NCBI GenBank assembly: GCA_025933895.1
Contig: JAICZB010000192.1
Span: 1-5,211 of the forward strand
Length of the DNA stretch: 5,211 nt
Source of the DNA: Thermoleophilia bacterium
Lineage (GTDB): Bacteria; Actinomycetota; Thermoleophilia; Gaiellales; Gaiellaceae
Direction: 5' to 3'
The position numbers and the translations under genes are program-made. The stretch's first letter is position 1, and every line of letters begins with the position of its first letter. The notes beneath the pieces are model-generated. The model made no database searches. It was given only the letters and a program-made list of their open reading frames with translations, and had not been told where the DNA came from. Positions 1 through 5,211 of the stretch are shown here, piece by piece.

Positions 1-1
1 C

Positions 2-274
2 CGGCACCGGGAGGCGCGCGGACTGCTCACACACCTGCTCGCGCTCGCCCAGACCCTGCTCGTGGCGCAGGTCGGGCTGGGGCTCCTGCTTCTGTCGAGC
101 CACCATCGAGCGGCCGACCGGCTCCACTACCTGTACGGGACGCTGTCGCTGCTCGCGGTGCTCGCACCCTGGATGTACGCGCCGGCCGAGCGGCGCGGCA
201 GGCTGGCCTGGTTCACCGGCGCTACCTTGGTGGCAGGAGCGCTCGCGGTGCGGGCGTATTTGACGGCCACATGA
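2..274 (+). CDS. Membrane protein of unknown function, 5' end cut by the window edge
   Basis: The reading frame is open from the left edge to a TGA at 272-274, giving the last 90 residues of a protein that starts outside the window. A GTG at 62 could act as an internal start, but the frame stays open and hydrophobic upstream of it, so a longer protein is more likely. Three hydrophobic stretches look like membrane helices: one before the SSHH sequence, one around HYLYGTLSLLAVLAPW, and one at the C-terminus (WFTGATLVAGALAV). Histidines cluster near the second helix (SHH, then LHYLYG) and could in principle bind heme or metal, but no family is recognised. The stop overlaps the start of the next gene as ATGA, so the two are probably co-transcribed and translationally coupled. 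A real gene is likely; its function is unknown. Confidence 0.7.
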   Translation, partial: RHREARGLLTHLLALAQTLLVAQVGLGLLLLSSHHRAADRLHYLYGTLSLLAVLAPWMYAPAERRGRLAWFTGATLVAGALAVRAYLTAT

Positions 275-645
275 GCAGGTTCTTCTCGCGCATCAACCCG
301 ACCCTGCGGGGTCTGCTGATCCTCGCCGCGATCGCCGGCCTCATCGTCGTCTTCCAGCTCGAGCAGACGCTATGGGCGCTCAGCACGCTCGCGCGGATCG
401 TCTTCATCCTCGCGATCGCGTACTTCATCTTCCTCGTCTGGCGAGAACGGCGGGAGGGGATCTCGATGTGGTCTCGGCGCGCGCAGACGGTCTTCTACGG
501 CGCCGCGATCCTGGCCGTCGCGGACGTCGGCGTCTACTGGTACGGCGGCGCGGTCGGGTACCAGATCCTCGCCTTCGTGGCGGTGCTCGCCCTCTGCGGC
601 ATCGCCATGTGGCGCACCTGGCGCGACCAGCACACCTACGTCTGA
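271..645 (+). CDS. Small four-helix membrane protein of unknown function
   Basis: A 124-residue protein starts at an ATG that shares four bases with the preceding stop (ATGA). No Shine-Dalgarno is visible before it, which fits translational coupling. Four hydrophobic segments lie at about residues 13-29, 37-57, 72-90 and 95-113. A basic loop (WRERREG, about 57-63) separates helices 2 and 3, and a charged tail (WRTWRDQHTYV) follows helix 4. This predicts a small polytopic inner-membrane protein with no obvious catalytic motif. I do not recognise the family. Its last 10 bases overlap the 3' end of the convergent zinc-ribbon gene. The window also contains shifted-frame ORFs here, but only this frame gives a coherent membrane-helix pattern. 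Likely a real gene of unknown role, working with its upstream partner. Confidence 0.72.
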   Translation: MSRFFSRINPTLRGLLILAAIAGLIVVFQLEQTLWALSTLARIVFILAIAYFIFLVWRERREGISMWSRRAQTVFYGAAILAVADVGVYWYGGAVGYQILAFVAVLALCGIAMWRTWRDQHTYV

Positions 646-881
646 CGTAGGCCACAGCGGCTGCAGCGATGGCGCTTGCGCGGGAGTCGCGCCCCGCAGC
701 GGTCGCACCGAGGAACCGGCGGACGCGCCGTCGCCGCCGCCACGATCTCGTCGCGCGGGATCAGCAGCACCGCCAGTCCGTCGTCGGCGTCGAGCGACGC
801 GAGGTACTCGTCGCGCGCCCGCTCGACGTCGAGGTCGTCGCCGAGCAGAGCACACAGGTTGTGGAGATGACGACGGCTCAT
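636..881 (-). CDS. Small zinc-ribbon protein downstream of infC
   Basis: An 81-residue protein read from an ATG at 881-879, which overlaps the infC stop as ATGA, to a TAG at 638-636. Longer same-frame ORFs starting inside infC are shadows; the ATGA overlap and the change to coherent sequence decide this start. The N-terminal 50 residues look soluble, acidic and helical (DDLDVERARDEYLASLDADDG). The C-terminus has four cysteines, C59-x2-C62 and C73-x2-C76 with ten residues between the pairs, each pair followed by Gly, in a basic setting (RLPRKRHR). This is a typical zinc-ribbon knuckle arrangement, of the kind found in nucleic-acid or ribosome-associated proteins. No known family is recognised. 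It occupies the position normally held by rpmI after infC, but it is not ribosomal protein L35. Coupling to infC suggests a translation-linked role, which is inference only. Confidence 0.72.
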   Translation of the reverse strand: MSRRHLHNLCALLGDDLDVERARDEYLASLDADDGLAVLLIPRDEIVAAATARPPVPRCDRCGARLPRKRHRCSRCGLRQT

Positions 882-1423
882 CGCGGCGCGAACACCGCCG
901 TCATGGTCCGGCTCTCGAACACCGGTGTCCCCTCGAGCTTCCCGACCGCGTCGACGTCGACAGCGAGACGATCGATCAGCGCGCGGCCGCGCTCGGGATG
1001 CTCTCGCTCGCGACCGCGGAAGAAGACGATCGCCTTCACCTTCGAGCCGGCCTCGAGAAAACCGACCGCCTGGTTGCGCTTCCACTCGTAGTCGTGCGAC
1101 CCGATCTTCGGGCGCAGCCGCACCTCCTTGAGCGAGACGTGCACCTGGTTGCGGCGGCTCTGCCGCAGCCTGCGCTCCTCCTCGTAGCGCCACTTGCCGT
1201 AATCCATCGCGCGGCACACCGGCGGGTCGGACTCCGCCGCGACCTCGACGAGGTCGAGACCGTGCTCGTACGCGTACGCGCGCGCATCGTCCGCGGCCAT
1301 GACGCCGAGCTGGCCGCCGTCCTCGGCCACGAGCCGCACGGCTCCTGCGCCGATCTGTTCGTTGATCCGGGCCGTGACGCGGCGGACCTGCGCCGGACGG
1401 CCGGGCTTCCGTGCTCTACGCAC
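878..1423 (-). CDS. infC: Translation initiation factor IF-3
   Basis: The 181-residue product has the usual IF-3 length and both domains. IF-3 binds the 30S subunit, blocks early 50S joining and proofreads the start codon and initiator tRNA. The N-domain opens with the signature RINEQI (19-24) and runs through GLDLVEVA (55-62) and PPVCRAMDYGKW (68-78). A basic linker follows (about 79-97), then the C-domain with LKEVRLRPKIGSHDYEWK (98-115), FLEAGSKVKAIVFFRGRE (122-139), HPERG (142-146) and the C-terminal SRTMTAVFAP. Y112 and K115 match the conserved Tyr/Lys of the C-domain that contacts 30S. The start is GTG at 1423-1421, preceded by AAAGGA at 6-base spacing; an in-frame TAG just upstream rules out a longer form. 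The usual E. coli-type AUU start is not used. Oddly, rpmI and rplT do not follow; a zinc-ribbon gene does. Confidence 0.97.
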   Translation of the reverse strand: MRRARKPGRPAQVRRVTARINEQIGAGAVRLVAEDGGQLGVMAADDARAYAYEHGLDLVEVAAESDPPVCRAMDYGKWRYEEERRLRQSRRNQVHVSLKEVRLRPKIGSHDYEWKRNQAVGFLEAGSKVKAIVFFRGREREHPERGRALIDRLAVDVDAVGKLEGTPVFESRTMTAVFAPR

Positions 1424-1429
1424 CAGCGA

Positions 1430-1436
1430 TCCTTTC
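1430..1436 (-). promoter_or_regulatory. infC ribosome binding site
   Basis: On the minus strand GAAAGGA lies 6 bases before the infC GTG (1423-1421). It fixes that start. It begins only 5 bases after the 3' arm of a stable hairpin, so access by the ribosome could depend on that structure. Confidence 0.7.
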
Positions 1437-1441
1437 TATGT

Positions 1442-1471
1442 GTGACGAGAGGCGCAGGCGGCCCTCGTCAC
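1442..1471 (-). promoter_or_regulatory. Hairpin just upstream of the infC ribosome binding site
   Basis: A perfect 8-base inverted repeat, GTGACGAG at 1442-1449 and CTCGTCAC at 1464-1471, encloses a 14-base GC-rich loop. In the infC transcript its 5' arm starts 5 bases after the leader-peptide stop codon and its 3' arm ends 5 bases before the infC Shine-Dalgarno. No run of U follows, so it is not a standard intrinsic terminator. Its position suggests translational or coupled control of infC, possibly opened or blocked by a ribosome paused at the leader stop. The repeat is seen directly; the function is inferred. Confidence 0.5.
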
Positions 1472-1486
1472 GCGTGCTAGCGCGTG
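1469..1486 (-). promoter_or_regulatory. Alternative hairpin spanning the leader-peptide stop codon
   Basis: CACGCG at 1469-1474 pairs with CGCGTG at 1481-1486, leaving a 6-base loop that holds the leader TAG stop. It shares bases 1469-1471 with the larger hairpin at 1442-1471, so the two cannot both form fully. A ribosome reaching the leader stop would melt this one and alter the other. With only six base pairs in GC-rich DNA it could be chance. Confidence 0.3.
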
Positions 1487-1530
1487 GCCGGGCCGGTCGG
1501 GAGGGCGACTGCGCGAAGTTGGTTGTTCAC
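1477..1530 (-). CDS. Putative 17-residue leader peptide of infC
   Basis: A GTG at 1530-1528 opens a 17-codon frame, MNNQLRAVALPTGPATR, ending at TAG (1479-1477). It is preceded by AAAGGAGGG, one of the strongest Shine-Dalgarno sequences in the window, with GGAGG 8 bases from the GTG. This ribosome site has no other gene to serve, because infC starts about 105 bases further on and has its own. The peptide has no signal sequence or known motif. Codons 4 and 5 (CAA, CTT) are of A/T-ending types that are uncommon in this GC-rich DNA, which might slow ribosomes. The short frame, strong ribosome site and hairpins just after the stop match the layout of a regulatory upstream ORF. Expression is unproven. 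Confidence 0.5.
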   Translation of the reverse strand: MNNQLRAVALPTGPATR

Positions 1531-1537
1531 CTCGCGG

Positions 1538-1546
1538 CCCTCCTTT
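1538..1546 (-). promoter_or_regulatory. Strong Shine-Dalgarno for the leader peptide
   Basis: AAAGGAGGG on the minus strand is a near-perfect complement of the 16S 3' end and lies 8 bases (counted from GGAGG) before a GTG at 1530-1528. It is the main evidence that the short leader frame is translated. Confidence 0.6.
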
Positions 1547-1559
1547 CGTCGTAGACGGC

Positions 1560-1585
1560 CGGCGGCGCGAGTGTAGCGCCCGCCG
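1560..1585 (-). terminator. GC-rich hairpin between chdC and infC, possible U-less terminator
   Basis: Arms 1560-1568 and 1576-1585 form nine base pairs (CGGC and GGCGC with their complements) with one bulged base at 1581 and a 7-base loop. It lies 11 bases after the chdC stop. No U-tract follows, so it would be at best a weak or Rho-assisted terminator. The loop contains TACACT, the candidate -10 box of the infC leader, so the inverted repeat may instead be part of a promoter region. Confidence 0.35.
1570..1575 (-). promoter_or_regulatory. Candidate -10 box (TACACT) for the infC leader transcript
   Basis: TACACT on the minus strand fits the TANNNT form of housekeeping -10 elements. It would start transcription near 1563, about 33 bases before the leader-peptide start and 140 bases before infC. 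No convincing -35 box is present at the right distance (only AGCTTC-like bases around 1593-1598). Its position just after the chdC stop is sensible for an independent infC promoter. Confidence 0.4.
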
Positions 1586-1596
1586 AGGCCAGGAAG

Positions 1597-2298
1597 CTAG
1601 ATCTCGACGCGGGAGGCCGCGCCGTCGAGCGCGGCCAGCGCCTCCCGGACGAGCACGAAGCGGCCGACGAAGATCGGCGTGTCGCGCTCGGTGTAGGCGG
1701 AGGCCTCGCTGTCGCGCAGCCGGAGCATGAGATGCATGAAGTCCGCGGGCTCCTCGCACTCGAAGGCGGTCATGAACTCCTCGTCGTCGATCCCGAACGA
1801 GTACGTAGTGTGGTTCTTGATCCCCGGGAACTCCTCGCGCCCGATCCGGATGTGCTCGTCCATCGCCCGCTGCCGCTCGGCCTCGGACAGCGCGTACCAG
1901 GGCCGCACCTTCACGAACGGGTAGACGACGAGGTAGGGGAGGCCGTGCGGGGTGATCTTCCGCGCCTTGCGGGCGCTCGTGTACTGCGACGCCTTGGTCG
2001 TCGCGAGGTACGAGTACGGCGTCTCGAGCCAGCCGGCGAGCGCTGTCCCGTTCAGCGCGGCGCCGAGCTCCTCGAGCAGGTCGTACCGGTCGGCGATCTT
2101 CCAGAGGAAGAAGTCGGCGTCCGGCCGCACGCCGGCCGTGCTGTACGCGCGCAGATGCTCGAAGCGCTCCGCGAAGTCCTCGACGACCTCCGCGAACGCG
2201 TCCTTGTGCGCCTGCCGCTCCTCGGCAGGCAGCCGCCGCCAGGCCGGATCGACGCGGAAGAACGTATAGGCGACGTACTGGCCTTCCACGCATCGCAT
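1597..2298 (-). CDS. chdC: Chlorite-dismutase-family protein, probable coproheme decarboxylase
   Basis: This 233-residue protein matches the ChdC/HemQ branch of the chlorite dismutase family. ChdC oxidatively decarboxylates two propionates of coproheme III, using peroxide, to make heme b, the last step of the coproporphyrin-dependent pathway in the cytoplasm. The length is typical of the family. The C-terminal half carries the hallmarks: YPFVKVRPWY (126-135), whose Y126 aligns with the catalytic tyrosine and K130 with the conserved lysine; AMDEHIRIG (145-153), where H149 should be the proximal heme ligand; TTYSFGIDDEEF (164-175); and the ending RDTPIFVGR (205-213). Asn162 falls where firmicute enzymes have a distal Gln, which points to another subclade. 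The ATG at 2298 has no clear Shine-Dalgarno; a GTG three codons later is an alternative. It is divergent from uvrC, and no other heme gene is in view. Coproheme decarboxylase is favoured over true chlorite dismutase. Confidence 0.88.
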   Translation of the reverse strand: MRCVEGQYVAYTFFRVDPAWRRLPAEERQAHKDAFAEVVEDFAERFEHLRAYSTAGVRPDADFFLWKIADRYDLLEELGAALNGTALAGWLETPYSYLATTKASQYTSARKARKITPHGLPYLVVYPFVKVRPWYALSEAERQRAMDEHIRIGREEFPGIKNHTTYSFGIDDEEFMTAFECEEPADFMHLMLRLRDSEASAYTERDTPIFVGRFVLVREALAALDGAASRVEI

Positions 2299-2312
2299 CG
2301 TAGCCCGCTGGC

Positions 2313-2318
2313 TAGGCT
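2313..2318 (+). promoter_or_regulatory. Candidate -10 box for uvrC (TAGGCT)
   Basis: TAGGCT fits TANNNT and would place the transcript start within about 0-3 bases of the uvrC ATG at 2328. No Shine-Dalgarno precedes that ATG, so uvrC may be leaderless, a common situation in high-GC actinobacteria. No good -35 box is seen. The whole chdC-uvrC gap is only 29 bases, so any promoter must overlap the chdC start. Confidence 0.3.
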
Positions 2319-2327
2319 CGAACGACC

Positions 2328-4181
2328 ATGACCTCGAGGGTCGAGACCCAGCTGAAGTCGCTCCCGGCGAAGCCGGGCGTCTACCTCTTCCGCGACGCGG
2401 ACGGCGGCGTGCTCTACGTCGGGAAGGCGAAATCGCTGCGGCCGCGGGTGCGCTCGTATTTCCAGAAGACGACGGACGGGCGTGCGCAGATCCGCAGCCT
2501 GCCGGGGCGTGTCGCTGACGTCGAGGTGATCGTGACGGGTAGCGAGGTCGAGGCGCTCCATCTCGAGCAGAACCTCGTCAAGCGGCACCGGCCGCCGTTC
2601 AACGTCCGCCTGCGCGACGACAAGTCCTTCCCGTACATCGCGGTCACGGTCGAGGACGAGTACCCGCGCGTCATGTTCACGCGCGAACGGCACCGGCCGG
2701 GCGTCTGGTACTTCGGCCCGTATGCGAACGCGAAGAAGGTGCGCGAGACGCTCGACGTCCTCAACCGCGTCTTCCGCTACCGCCCGTGCGAGGGGCCCAA
2801 GCCGGGCCGGCACAGCGGGATTCCATGCCTCGACTACCACATCGACCGCTGCCTCGCGCCCTGCGTGGGCTACGTGTCACAGGAGGACTATCGCGGCATC
2901 GTCGACGGCGTGATCGAGTTCCTGTCCGGCGACGTGAAGCCGATCCAGCGCGAGCTCGAGCGGCGGATGCAGGAGGCCGCGGCCGACGAGCGCTTCGAGG
3001 ACGCGGCGCGGTACCGCAACCGGCTCTTCTCCGTCCAGCACCTCGTCGAGCGGCAGGCCGTCGAGCGGCAGTCGGTCGGGACGGTGGATGTGATCGGCTT
3101 CGCGGCCGAGGGCGATCGCGCCGTCGTGCAGGTCTTCCCGCTGCGCGGCGGCAAGATGGTCGATCGGCACTCGTTCCACCTCGAGAACGTGGGCGGCCAG
3201 GACGTGACGACGATCCTGGAGTCGTTCGGCCTCGAGTACTACGGGAGCGCGCCGAGCGTGCCGCCGCAGATCGTCGTCCCCGGCGACGCGGGCGACCTCA
3301 CGGCGCTCGCTGAGCTCCTGTCGGAGCGGCGCGGCGCCCGGGTCGAGATCCGCACCGCCGAGCGCGGCGAGAAGCGCCGCCTGCAGCGGCTTGCCGACGA
3401 GAACGCGCTCCATGTGCTGACGAGCGACGTTGCGCAGGGCGAGCAGCGCCGCCTGCGCCGCGTCGAAGCGCTGGAGCAGCTGCGCGAGACGCTCAACCTC
3501 GAGTCGCTGCCGTTGCGGATCGAGTGTTTCGACGTCTCGACCGCGATGGGGCAGGACAACGTCGGCTCGCTCGTCGTCTTCCAGGACGGCCTGCCGAAGA
3601 AGGCGCACTACCGCAAGTTCGCGATCCGCGGCCAGGAGGGGATGGACGACTTCGCGGCGATGGGGGAGATGGTCTCGCGCCGGTTCGCGCGACTGGCGGC
3701 AGGGCCGGCCGCGGACGAGTACGACGAGTCGTTCGCCGCGACGCCGAACCTCGTGGTCGTCGACGGCGGCAAGGGTCAGCTCGCGGCGGCGCTCGCCGCG
3801 ATGCAGGCGTTCGATCTCCCACGTGTGGCCGTGATCGCGCTAGCGAAGCGGGAGGAGGAGGTGTTCGTCCCGGGGCGCGCGAAGCCCGTCGTCCTCTCGC
3901 GTCACGATCCCGGCCTCCAGCTGCTGCAGCGGATCCGCGACGAGGCGCACCGCTTCGCGGTCGGCTTCCACCGGCAGCGGCGCGAGTCGCGCGGCTTCGC
4001 ATCGCTGTTCGACGAGCTGGAGGGCGTCGGCCCGGCGCGCCGGCGCGCGCTCCTCAACCACTTCGGCTCGGTCGACGCGATGCTCGCCGCGAGCTCGGAG
4101 GAGCTCGAGGGCGTTCCGGGCGTGCCCGCCAAGGTCGCCCGCAGCGTCTATTCACAGCTGCACAAAGCCGGACGTGGCTGA
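2328..4181 (+). CDS. uvrC: UvrABC excision nuclease subunit C
   Basis: A complete 617-residue UvrC, the dual-incision nuclease of nucleotide excision repair that cuts 3' then 5' of a lesion marked by UvrB. Domains in order: GIY-YIG nuclease (about 13-95) with GVY (17-19), YVGKAK (30-35), a basic helix and E80 in HLEQNLVK, for the 3' cut; a four-cysteine cluster C154, C167, C175, C179, matching the iron-sulfur site known in the family; the UVR helix pair (about 204-240) that contacts UvrB; the RNase H-like nuclease (about 395-550) with the D402/D479/H541 triad in ECFDVS, VVDGGKGQL and RDEAHRFA, for the 5' cut; and helix-hairpin-helix motifs (about 563-612) for DNA binding. All key residues are intact, and the length is normal. 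It starts at ATG 2328 without a Shine-Dalgarno. The end overlaps a transporter gene by 8 bases. Confidence 0.98.
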   Translation: MTSRVETQLKSLPAKPGVYLFRDADGGVLYVGKAKSLRPRVRSYFQKTTDGRAQIRSLPGRVADVEVIVTGSEVEALHLEQNLVKRHRPPFNVRLRDDKSFPYIAVTVEDEYPRVMFTRERHRPGVWYFGPYANAKKVRETLDVLNRVFRYRPCEGPKPGRHSGIPCLDYHIDRCLAPCVGYVSQEDYRGIVDGVIEFLSGDVKPIQRELERRMQEAAADERFEDAARYRNRLFSVQHLVERQAVERQSVGTVDVIGFAAEGDRAVVQVFPLRGGKMVDRHSFHLENVGGQDVTTILESFGLEYYGSAPSVPPQIVVPGDAGDLTALAELLSERRGARVEIRTAERGEKRRLQRLADENALHVLTSDVAQGEQRRLRRVEALEQLRETLNLESLPLRIECFDVSTAMGQDNVGSLVVFQDGLPKKAHYRKFAIRGQEGMDDFAAMGEMVSRRFARLAAGPAADEYDESFAATPNLVVVDGGKGQLAAALAAMQAFDLPRVAVIALAKREEEVFVPGRAKPVVLSRHDPGLQLLQRIRDEAHRFAVGFHRQRRESRGFASLFDELEGVGPARRRALLNHFGSVDAMLAASSEELEGVPGVPAKVARSVYSQLHKAGRG

Positions 4182-5211
4182 AGCGGTGACGTCCGCGGGG
4201 CCGTCGACGGCCCTGCGGCTGATCACCCACCGCAACTTCGGGCCGTACTTCGTCGGGAACGCGGCGTCGGCAAGCGGTACGTGGTTCCAGAACCTCGCCG
4301 CGTCCATCTACGTGTTCGACCAGACGCACTCGCCGTTCCTGCTCGGCGTGCTGCAGTTCGGCAACTTCATCCCGGTGCTGCTGCTCGCGCCGTGGGGCGG
4401 CAGCGCAGCCGACCGCTTCGACCGGAAGCGGCTCCTGCTCATGACGCAGATCGCCTCGACGGTGCTGAGCGCCGCGCTCGCGGCGCTGACGTGGGCGGGC
4501 CTCGGGTCGGTGCCGCTCGTGATCGGCTGCGCCGTGGGGCTCGGGGTCAGCAGCGCCTTCAGCGCGCCCGCGAGCCAGGCGCTGATCGGCGACCTCGTCC
4601 CGCGACGCGACCTGCAATCGGCGGTCGCGCTCAACTCGATGACCTTCAACCTCGCGCGGGCGGTCGGGCCGTCCCTCGGCGGGATCTCCGTCGACCAACT
4701 CGGCTTCGCACCGTCGTTCGCGATCAACGCCGCGTCGTATCTCGTCCTCGTTCTCGGCCTGGCACTCGTCCAGCCGCGTGCGCGGGAGCTCGCCGGGCGC
4801 GGTGCCGCGAAGCTGCGCGAGAGCCTGCGACTCGTCAGGGAGCAGCCGCGCCTGCTCGCGTTCCTGCTCATCGTCACCGCGGTCGGATTCGCCTCCGATC
4901 CCGTCAACACCGAGTCGCCGGCGTTCGCGAGCGAGTTCGCGCTCCATCCACAGTCGCGCTGGGCGGGAATCATCGTCGGCGCGTTCGGCGCCGGCGCGGT
5001 CACGGCCGCGTTCGTCGTCGCCGGCCGCGTCTCGGGGTCACGCTGGCGGATGGTCGGCACGCTCTCGCTGCTGACCGCCGGGATCGTCGGCTTCTCGCTG
5101 TCGCGGACGATCTGGCTCGGCCTCGCATTCCTGGCCGTCGGCGGCTTCGGCTATCTCGCGTCCAACGCGTCGGCGACGAGCCGGCTCCAGCTCGACGTCG
5201 CCGAGCACCAG
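4174..5211 (+). CDS. MFS efflux transporter of the EntS-like (MFS_3) group, 3' end cut by the window edge
   Basis: The frame runs open from a GTG at 4174 to the right edge, giving 346 residues of a protein usually about 400-430 long. The start overlaps the last 8 bases of uvrC; a second in-frame GTG at 4186 is possible, and neither has a strong Shine-Dalgarno. The N-terminus LRLITHRNFGPYFVGNAASASGTW is typical of this group. The MFS motif A loop is present as GGSAADRFDRKR (75-86) between helices 2 and 3, and the group's helix 5 signature reads NSMTFNLARAVGPSLGG (154-170). About ten membrane helices are visible, with a basic cytoplasmic loop at about 200-226 between the two six-helix halves. 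Such proteins are proton-driven exporters of drugs, siderophores or similar small molecules; the substrate cannot be told. The overlap suggests co-transcription with uvrC. Confidence 0.92.
   Translation, partial: MAEAVTSAGPSTALRLITHRNFGPYFVGNAASASGTWFQNLAASIYVFDQTHSPFLLGVLQFGNFIPVLLLAPWGGSAADRFDRKRLLLMTQIASTVLSAALAALTWAGLGSVPLVIGCAVGLGVSSAFSAPASQALIGDLVPRRDLQSAVALNSMTFNLARAVGPSLGGISVDQLGFAPSFAINAASYLVLVLGLALVQPRARELAGRGAAKLRESLRLVREQPRLLAFLLIVTAVGFASDPVNTESPAFASEFALHPQSRWAGIIVGAFGAGAVTAAFVVAGRVSGSRWRMVGTLSLLTAGIVGFSLSRTIWLGLAFLAVGGFGYLASNASATSRLQLDVAEHQ

Noticed and set aside
636..881. Zinc-ribbon gene as a divergent rpmI (ribosomal protein L35)
   Set aside because: L35 is a short, very basic protein; this one is acidic at the N-terminus and carries a paired CxxC motif, so only the position matches.
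669..1091. Plus-strand ORF across the zinc-ribbon gene and infC
   Set aside because: Arg-rich shadow of infC, which is certain on the minus strand.
1442..1471. Rho-independent terminator upstream of infC
   Set aside because: The stem is good but no U-rich tail follows on the minus strand, and infC starts 18 bases later, so a regulatory hairpin fits better.
1436..2293. Long minus-strand ORF of 285 codons overlapping chdC in another frame
   Set aside because: It is rich in Arg, Gly and Ala without motifs and shadows the clearly recognisable chlorite-dismutase-family protein in the adjacent frame.
1597..2298. True chlorite dismutase rather than coproheme decarboxylase
   Set aside because: The YPFVK segment with the catalytic-type Tyr and Lys is the decarboxylase hallmark, and nothing nearby suggests perchlorate respiration.
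2877..3608. Minus-strand ORF of 243 codons antisense to uvrC
   Set aside because: uvrC is intact on the other strand with all catalytic residues; the antisense product has no recognisable features.
4054..4947. Minus-strand ORF of 297 codons antisense to the transporter
   Set aside because: Its Arg/Glu/Asp-rich composition is what the complement of GC-rich membrane-protein codons gives; the plus strand encodes a clear MFS protein through to the edge.
4308..5060. Minus-strand ORF of 250 codons antisense to the transporter
   Set aside because: Ser/Ala/Arg-rich low-complexity translation with no motif, opposite a convincing coding frame.

Overview
This window is very GC-rich, gene-dense bacterial DNA. 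GTG starts, 4-8 base gene overlaps and GC-biased third codon positions suggest a high-GC actinobacterial lineage; a Thermoleophilia-like organism is my guess, but no marker here proves it. I see no tRNA, rRNA, CRISPR array, insertion sequence, integrase or phage gene. Base composition and codon style look uniform, so this reads as chromosomal housekeeping DNA.

Layout. (1) Positions 2-645, plus strand: two small multi-pass membrane proteins of unknown function, the first cut by the left edge, joined by an ATGA overlap. (2) Positions 636-1423, minus strand: infC (translation initiation factor IF-3), then a small four-cysteine zinc-ribbon protein, again joined by an ATGA overlap. The zinc-ribbon gene runs tail to tail into the second membrane protein with a 10-base overlap. 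The rpmI and rplT genes that usually follow infC are absent. (3) Positions 1424-1596: the infC leader. On the minus strand it holds a candidate -10 box, a strong Shine-Dalgarno, a 17-codon leader peptide missed by ORF callers, two partly exclusive hairpins and the infC ribosome binding site. (4) Positions 1597-2298, minus strand: a chlorite-dismutase-family protein, best called coproheme decarboxylase (ChdC/HemQ). (5) Positions 2328-4181, plus strand: a complete uvrC, divergent from chdC across 29 bases. (6) Position 4174 to the right edge, plus strand: the first 346 residues of an MFS exporter that overlaps the uvrC end by 8 bases.

The genes do not form one pathway: translation initiation, the last step of heme synthesis, nucleotide excision repair and efflux sit side by side. 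The part most worth a second look is the infC leader, which has the layout of a leader-peptide-controlled regulatory RNA, together with the replacement of rpmI/rplT by a zinc-ribbon gene. I found no clear new multi-gene system.
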